In this document: positions 7,126 through 8,192 of the stretch, one piece after another | Layout of the letters: every line of letters starts with the position of its first letter | Numbering within the stretch: the stretch's first letter is position 1 | Assembly (NCBI GenBank): GCA_023252065.1 | Contig: JAHEXO010000067.1 | Coordinates: 1 to 8,192 of the forward strand | DNA: 8,192 nucleotides | From: Nocardioides sp. | Lineage (GTDB): Bacteria > Actinomycetota > Actinomycetes > Propionibacteriales > Nocardioidaceae | Reading direction: 5' to 3' | The notes under the pieces: generated by a model | The model's database searches: none | Told to the model about the DNA's origin: nothing | The model's input: the letters and a program-made list of their open reading frames with translations, nothing else | Position numbers and translations under genes: made by a program

Positions 7126-7132
7126 CCCTCTC
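7126..7132 (-). promoter_or_regulatory. Shine-Dalgarno site that decides the cyclase start
   Basis: Reads GAGAGGG on the - strand with a 5-nt spacer to the GTG at 7118-7120. The upstream in-frame ATG at 7187-7189 has no comparable site, so the GTG is preferred; the protein then begins MNCEACG, directly at its first zinc-binding cysteine. Confidence 0.6.
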
Positions 7133-7163
7133 GTCGACGAGGCACGGCCCGAGGCGGCGAAAG

Positions 7164-7169
7164 ATTATC
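7164..7169 (-). promoter_or_regulatory. Candidate -10 element for the cyclase gene
   Basis: GATAAT on the - strand matches TATAAT at 5 of 6 bases; the overlapping TAATCT preceded by TGA also fits an extended -10. It is a conspicuous A/T island in GC-rich DNA. Transcription would start near 7157, about 36 nt before the GTG and within reach of the ribosome-binding site. This would make the upstream ATG at 7189 untranscribed from this promoter. No good -35 box is visible. Confidence 0.4.
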
Positions 7170-7190
7170 ACCACGTCGATCCTCGACATC

Positions 7191-7216
7191 GGCCCACGGG
7201 AAGAAACGTCGGGGCC
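7191..7216 (-). terminator. Possible terminator hairpin after metH
   Basis: On the - strand GGCCC and GGGCC (7212-7216 and 7191-7195) can pair around a 16-nt loop, starting 7 nt after the metH stop. There is no U tract and the stem is only 5 bp. It could separate metH from the cyclase gene, whose own promoter candidate lies just downstream. Confidence 0.25.
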
Positions 7217-7223
7217 TTTGCGG

Positions 7224-8192
7224 TCAGTCCTCCGGGTCGTAGCCGAGGTTGGGCGAGAGCCACCGCTCGGCCTCGGCGAGGGTCCACCCCTTGCGCTCGG
7301 CGTAGTCGGCGACCTGGTCCTGGGCCAGCCGTCCGATCACGAAGTACTGCGACTCGGGGTGGCTGAAGTAGATGCCCGAGACCGAGGCACCGGGCCACAT
7401 CGCCATCGACTCGGTCAGCGTCATGCCGGTGGCTGCCTCGACGTCGAGCAGGTCCCACAGGACCTGCTTCTCGGTGTGGTCGGGGCTGGCCGGGTAGCCC
7501 GGTGCGGGACGGATGCCGGCGTACTGCTCCTTGAGCAGCTGGTGGTTGTCGAGGTGCTCGTCGGGGGCGTAGCCCCACAGCTCGCGCCGGACGCGCTCGT
7601 GCAGCCGCTCGGCGAACGCCTCGGCCAGCCGGTCTGCCAGCGACTCGAGCAGGATGCCGGAGTAGTCGTCGATCTGGGCCTTGAACTCCGCGATCTTCGC
7701 CTCGGTGCCGAGGCCCGCGGTGACCGCGAACATCCCGATGTAGTCCTTGAGCCCGGTCTCCTTGGGAGCGACGAAGTCGGCCAGGCAGCGGTTGGGGACG
7801 CCCGGGCGATGGGCGCCCTGCTGCCGCAGGTGGTGGAGCACGGCGTGCGGGTCGCCCCGGCCCTCGTCGAGATAGACCTCGACGTCGTCGCCGACCGCGT
7901 TGGCGGGGAACAGGCCGACGACGCCCTTGGCGGTCAGCCAGCCCTCGTCGACGATCCGGTCGAGCATGACGTTCGCGTCCTCGTAGAGCTTGCGGGCCGT
8001 CTCGCCGGACTCAGCGTCGTCGAGGATGTCGGGGAACGACCCCTTCATCTCCCAGGCGTTGAAGAACGGCTGCCAGTCGATGTAGCGGCGGACCTCGGCC
8101 AGGTCGACGGCGGGGAAGACGCGCACGTGCTGACCCGCCCCGGGCAGGCCGACGGCCGGCGAGACCGCGTGGTCCTGCTGGAGGAGCAGGTG
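7224..8192 (-). CDS. metH: Cobalamin-dependent methionine synthase, C-terminal (AdoMet-activation) part
   Basis: The frame is open from the right window edge to a TGA at 7224-7226, giving 322 residues; the 5' part lies outside. MetH moves a methyl group from 5-methyltetrahydrofolate to homocysteine through cobalamin; its last domain rebinds AdoMet to reactivate oxidised cobalamin. That domain is what is visible: YIDWQPFFNAWEMKG near the start, then the AdoMet-binding signature IRPAPGYPASPDHTEK (visible residues 227-242, near 7469-7514), and the typical end with SGIYFSHPES and GWTLAEAERWL. The usual motif has Cys where this one has Ser (PASPDH), a mild variation. The length agrees with the ~330-residue activation domain of E. 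coli MetH. The methyl- and folate-binding and cobalamin domains would be beyond the edge, so an intact enzyme can only be assumed. A GTG at 8126 is internal. Confidence 0.95.
   Translation of the reverse strand, partial: HLLLQQDHAVSPAVGLPGAGQHVRVFPAVDLAEVRRYIDWQPFFNAWEMKGSFPDILDDAESGETARKLYEDANVMLDRIVDEGWLTAKGVVGLFPANAVGDDVEVYLDEGRGDPHAVLHHLRQQGAHRPGVPNRCLADFVAPKETGLKDYIGMFAVTAGLGTEAKIAEFKAQIDDYSGILLESLADRLAEAFAERLHERVRRELWGYAPDEHLDNHQLLKEQYAGIRPAPGYPASPDHTEKQVLWDLLDVEAATGMTLTESMAMWPGASVSGIYFSHPESQYFVIGRLAQDQVADYAERKGWTLAEAERWLSPNLGYDPED

Noticed and set aside
1..8192. Mobile elements, CRISPR arrays, tRNA or rRNA genes
   Set aside because: No transposase or integrase motifs, no regularly spaced repeats and no tRNA-like clover-leaf was recognised on either strand.

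Overview
The window is very GC-rich, densely packed DNA with GTG starts, ATGA overlaps and strong third-position G/C bias. Protein style (MetH activation domain, actinobacterial RecB-family nuclease, DesK/NarL-type two-component pair, zinc-ribbon cyclase/ATPase) points to a high-GC actinobacterium, most likely Nocardioides or a close relative. The genus is an inference from memory of similar proteins, not a search result.

Layout: the 3' end of a RecB-family nuclease gene (1-318, + strand) converges with a run of genes that all lie on the - strand. In their order of transcription (right to left) these are: the 3' end of metH (7224-8192, cut by the window edge); a large zinc-ribbon / class III adenylate cyclase / AAA ATPase / TPR protein (3641-7120); a HAD-family phosphatase (2801-3571); a small secreted two-cysteine protein (2314-2712); a membrane sensor histidine kinase (973-2263); and its LuxR/NarL-type response regulator (338-976). 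No gap exceeds about 105 bp. I see no tRNA, rRNA, CRISPR array, insertion sequence or phage gene.

How the genes may work together: the secreted protein, kinase and regulator are closely spaced (50 bp gap, then a 4-bp ATGA overlap) and probably form one signalling operon, preceded by an 88-bp leader with a 16-bp imperfect palindrome. The kinase is split in this sequence: its membrane/sensor half and its catalytic half are in different frames, joined at a (CG)5 tract. The cyclase keeps all six catalytic positions expected of a class III adenylate cyclase. It probably joins cAMP synthesis to an ATP-driven switch and a TPR interaction surface.

The strongest points for follow-up are the kinase frameshift at the dinucleotide tract, the secreted-protein/kinase/regulator set with its palindrome, and the multidomain cyclase. 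I found no convincing wholly new system; most genes belong to recognisable families.
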